DNA of 16,905 bases, from positions 1 to 16,905 of the forward strand of contig CAJYIL010000420.1 of NCBI GenBank assembly GCA_913774795.1. The letters run 5' to 3'. This stretch comes from Pseudobdellovibrionaceae bacterium. GTDB taxonomy: Bacteria; Bdellovibrionota; Bdellovibrionia; Bdellovibrionales; JAMPXM01. The translations under genes were made by a program, and so were the position numbers. This document shows positions 14,608-16,905 of this stretch, piece by piece; position 1 is the stretch's first letter; each line of letters begins with the position of its first letter. Below the pieces are notes generated by a model. That model was not told where the DNA came from, did no database searches, and saw only the letters and a list, made by a program, of their open reading frames with translations.

Positions 14608-16260
14608 TCAAATCCAAGGCGAGTTGACGCCGCGCTCGCGCGCGGTTTCGACCGCATCGTCGTAGCCTGCGTCGATATGCCGGAAAAGGCCCATCGCCGG
14701 ATCGGCTTTGAGTACGCGCTCCAGTCGACGCTCGGCTTCAGGACTTCCGTCGGCGACGATGACTTGGCCCGCGTGCAGCGAGTAACCCATCCCGACACCA
14801 CCCCCGTGGTGAAACGAGACCCAAGTTGATCCGCACGCCGTGTTGGTCAGTGCGTTCAAAATCGGCCAATCAGCGATGGCGTCTGAGCCATCTTTCATCG
14901 CTTCAGTTTCGCGATTCGGAGAGGCGACCGATCCGCAATCGAGATGATCGCGACCGATGACGATCGGTGCTTTCACTTTTCCCGTGCGAACGAGCTCGTT
15001 GAACTTTAATCCGGCGAGATGACGTTCTCCGTACTCGAGCCAGCAAATGCGCGCTGGCAAACCTTGAAACGCGATGCGCTCGGAGGCCATATCGAGCCAG
15101 CGCAAGAGAGCTTTCTTGTGCGGGAAGAGTTCGCGGATCGCTTGGTCGGTCACGCGGATATCTTCAGGATCGCCCGAGAGCGCGACCCAACGGAACGGGC
15201 CTGAGCCTTTACAGAACAACGGACGAATATACTCCGGAACAAATCCCGGAATATCGAACGCATTCTCGACTCCGCCTTCGACCGCACGGGCGCGGATGTT
15301 ATTGCCGTAATCAAACGTGACGGAACCTCTCTTTTGCATCTCGAGCATGCCCTTGACGTGTTTCGCCATCGACGCGATCGAGAGTTTTTCGTAAGCGGCC
15401 GGATCAGATTTGCGAAGAGCGGCAGCCTTCTCGAGAGAGTAACCTTCAGGGACGTATCCGTTTAACGGATCATGCGCGCTCGTTTGATCGGTAAGAACGT
15501 CAGGCTGGAAGCCTCGCTTGATCATCTCGTGAATGACCGTCGCCATATTGCCTTCAAGAGCGATCGATTTCGCCGCGCCGGCTGCTTTGTACTTCGCAAC
15601 GCGCGCGAGAGCATCGTCGAGATCGGTTGCGATTTCGTCGATATACTTTGTTTGAAGGCGTTTTTCGATGCGCGTGCGATCGACGTCAACACCGAGAACG
15701 ACGGCTCCGGCGAAAACGCCCGCGAGCGGTTGCGCCCCGCCCATTCCGCCGAGACCAGCGGTTAAAATCACGCGACCTTTCAGATCGCCGCCGAAATGTT
15801 GACGCGCGCATTCGTTAAACGTCTCGTAAGTTCCTTGAACGATGCCTTGCGAGCCAATGTAAATCCAAGAGCCGGCCGTCATTTGGCCATACATCATGAG
15901 ACCCTTTTTATCGAGCTCATGAAACGTTTCCCAGTTCGCCCACTTGCCCACGAGGTTCGAGTTCGCGAGAAGAACGCGTGGCGCATCGGCGTGCGTTTTC
16001 AAAATGCCAACCGGTTTTCCGGATTGAACAAGAAGGGTTTCGTCGTTCTCGAGTTTCGTCAGGCACTCGAGAATTTTGTCGAAGGCGGGCCAGTTGCGAG
16101 CCGCTTTCCCGATTCCGCCGTAGACGATCAAGTCTTCAGGGCGTTCGGCGACATCCGGATCAAGGTTGTTTTGGAGCATGCGGTAAGCCGCCTCTTGGAG
16201 CCAACCTTTGCAATGCATTTTTGTTCCGTGCGGAGCACGAACGGTGCGAGCGCCTGCCAT
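14608..16260 (-). CDS. hutU: Urocanate hydratase
   Basis: HutU adds water to urocanate to give 4-imidazolone-5-propanoate, the second step of histidine degradation, using tightly bound NAD+ as electrophile. The 550-residue length is normal (about 555). The dinucleotide-binding GLGGMGGAQP is at about 169-178. The active-site Cys is probably C406 in ARICW, aligning with Cys410 of the Pseudomonas enzyme. The family signatures SVASPNRETE and HHGGGVGMGYS are intact. The ATG at 16260 has a strong ribosome binding site (GGAGGT, six bases). It lies 96 bases downstream of hutH on the same strand and is most likely its operon partner. It converges on the small secreted protein gene. Confidence 0.97.
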   Translation of the reverse strand: MAGARTVRAPHGTKMHCKGWLQEAAYRMLQNNLDPDVAERPEDLIVYGGIGKAARNWPAFDKILECLTKLENDETLLVQSGKPVGILKTHADAPRVLLANSNLVGKWANWETFHELDKKGLMMYGQMTAGSWIYIGSQGIVQGTYETFNECARQHFGGDLKGRVILTAGLGGMGGAQPLAGVFAGAVVLGVDVDRTRIEKRLQTKYIDEIATDLDDALARVAKYKAAGAAKSIALEGNMATVIHEMIKRGFQPDVLTDQTSAHDPLNGYVPEGYSLEKAAALRKSDPAAYEKLSIASMAKHVKGMLEMQKRGSVTFDYGNNIRARAVEGGVENAFDIPGFVPEYIRPLFCKGSGPFRWVALSGDPEDIRVTDQAIRELFPHKKALLRWLDMASERIAFQGLPARICWLEYGERHLAGLKFNELVRTGKVKAPIVIGRDHLDCGSVASPNRETEAMKDGSDAIADWPILNALTNTACGSTWVSFHHGGGVGMGYSLHAGQVIVADGSPEAERRLERVLKADPAMGLFRHIDAGYDDAVETARERGVNSPWI

Positions 16261-16356
16261 ACAACGACCTCCTCAAAAAGAAGCCGCAGTCTGGCATTTT
16301 TAGGTGTCGAAATCGACGCTCTTGCGCGCGCGTCATGCGTTCAATCAGGTTTAAAC

Positions 16357-16905
16357 TTACGACTCAAGCTCGCCGATCGCGCGCTGGACCGTTTTCAAGA
16401 TCTCGTCGGAGCGAATCATCTTTTTGATCTCTTCGATGTCGACCGAGAAGACACGGTCGTGTTCCGCGAACGGAACACGAGTGCGAATGAGATCGCGCAC
16501 CGGCTGAACCGCACCTGCCGCCTTCAACGGCGCAAGGAGGTCCAGCGCTTGTGTGGCCGACAAGAATTCCATCGCGACGATGTTCTCGGCATTGCGAACC
16601 ACTTGCCCGAATTTACGAGACGCGATTGTTCCCATCGAGACATGATCTTCTTTGTCGGCTGATGTCGGGATCGAATCGACCGAAGCTGGATGCGACAAGA
16701 TTTTGTTCTCTGAGACGAGAGCAGCGGCGGCAACTTGAACGATCATGTGGCCCGAGTTGAGTCCGCCCTTCGGCGCGAGGAAGGCCGGCAAGCCTGACAT
16801 CGCGGGATTGATCAACTTTTCGATCCGGCACTCCGACATCGAAGCCATCGCGCTGATCGCGATCGCCGAGAAGTCGAGGACGAACGCGACAGGTTCGCCG
16901 TGGAA
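16357..16905 (-). CDS. hutH: Histidine ammonia-lyase, 3' part
   Basis: The last 182 codons are visible, and the gene continues past the right edge. HutH removes ammonia from L-histidine to give urocanate, the first step of the pathway. The visible part starts FHGEPVAFVLDF and carries the family's conserved SGLPAFL, GLNSG and HPASVDSIPTSADKEDHVSMG segments, and it ends normally in a helical C-terminus. The MIO-forming Ala-Ser-Gly motif and the active-site Tyr of the N-terminal half lie outside the window. Residue His replaces the usual Phe in the GLNSGFM segment (GLNSGHM). The frame is open from the edge without interruption, so an ATG at 16848 is internal and not the start. hutU follows on the same strand. 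Confidence 0.96.
   Translation of the reverse strand, partial: FHGEPVAFVLDFSAIAISAMASMSECRIEKLINPAMSGLPAFLAPKGGLNSGHMIVQVAAAALVSENKILSHPASVDSIPTSADKEDHVSMGTIASRKFGQVVRNAENIVAMEFLSATQALDLLAPLKAAGAVQPVRDLIRTRVPFAEHDRVFSVDIEEIKKMIRSDEILKTVQRAIGELES

Noticed and set aside
14578..14612. Nine-base direct repeat CTGATCAAA at the hutU/secreted-protein junction
   Set aside because: Only two copies, with TGATCA self-complementary. No sign of an attachment site or mobile element around it.
16302..16316. GTCGA-AA-TCGAC palindrome between hutH and hutU
   Set aside because: The central loop is too small for a stable hairpin of that length and there is no T-run. It could be a protein site, but nothing supports that.
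15796..16662. Long plus-strand open frame (288 codons) across hutU and hutH
   Set aside because: It is antisense to two clearly conserved hut genes, crosses their gap, and is rich in Arg/Phe as expected from the reverse of a GC-rich coding strand. No domain is seen.
1120..16870. Repeated GCGATCGC octamers (three seen)
   Set aside because: They fall inside coding regions in a GATCG-rich sequence and are explained by codon use. Too few for a genome-wide motif to be claimed from this window.

Overview
The window is a gene-dense bacterial chromosome segment of moderately high GC content. It contains no tRNA, rRNA, CRISPR array or insertion sequence that I can see. The gene set is Gram-negative: a periplasmic Slt-type lytic transglycosylase, lipoproteins, a membrane-anchored TlpA-like protein and a PilZ protein with a GYF_2-like N-terminus. 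The mixture fits a Bdellovibrio-like or other delta-proteobacterial lineage. That placement is an inference from gene content and style, not a measurement.

Layout. Positions 1-2759 (minus strand) hold the 5' end of an oligopeptide-type ABC substrate-binding lipoprotein and, upstream of it, a TPR-rich slt gene. radA (plus) diverges from slt and converges on a minus-strand run of glpK, a secreted alpha/beta hydrolase and a PilZ protein (4372-8049). A PlsC-like acyltransferase (plus) starts head to head with glpK and converges on a TlpA-like thioredoxin gene (minus). A short type IVb (Flp-like) prepilin gene (plus) starts inside the 5' end of the TlpA gene and converges on an unrecognised 155-residue gene (minus).

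The right third is histidine utilisation. hutI lies at 10340-11572, with hutU and the 3' end of hutH at 14608-16905, all on the minus strand. A plus-strand block separates them: a RimB-like retropepsin gene coupled by ATGA overlap to a RimK-like glutamate ligase, an HExxH lipoprotein and a small secreted protein. HutH, HutU and HutI catalyse the first three steps of histidine breakdown towards glutamate. RimK-family enzymes ligate glutamate to proteins, so a metabolic link is possible but unproven.

The most unusual structural signal is a set of three hairpins that cover the ribosome binding site of a downstream gene: before the substrate-binding lipoprotein (182-230), before the PilZ gene (5118-5139, with a GAGA loop in the mRNA) and before the HExxH lipoprotein (13033-13060, which also looks like the terminator of the rim operon). 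No clearly novel multi-gene system is visible. The least characterised items are the HExxH lipoprotein, the isolated Flp-like pilin and the 155-residue protein.
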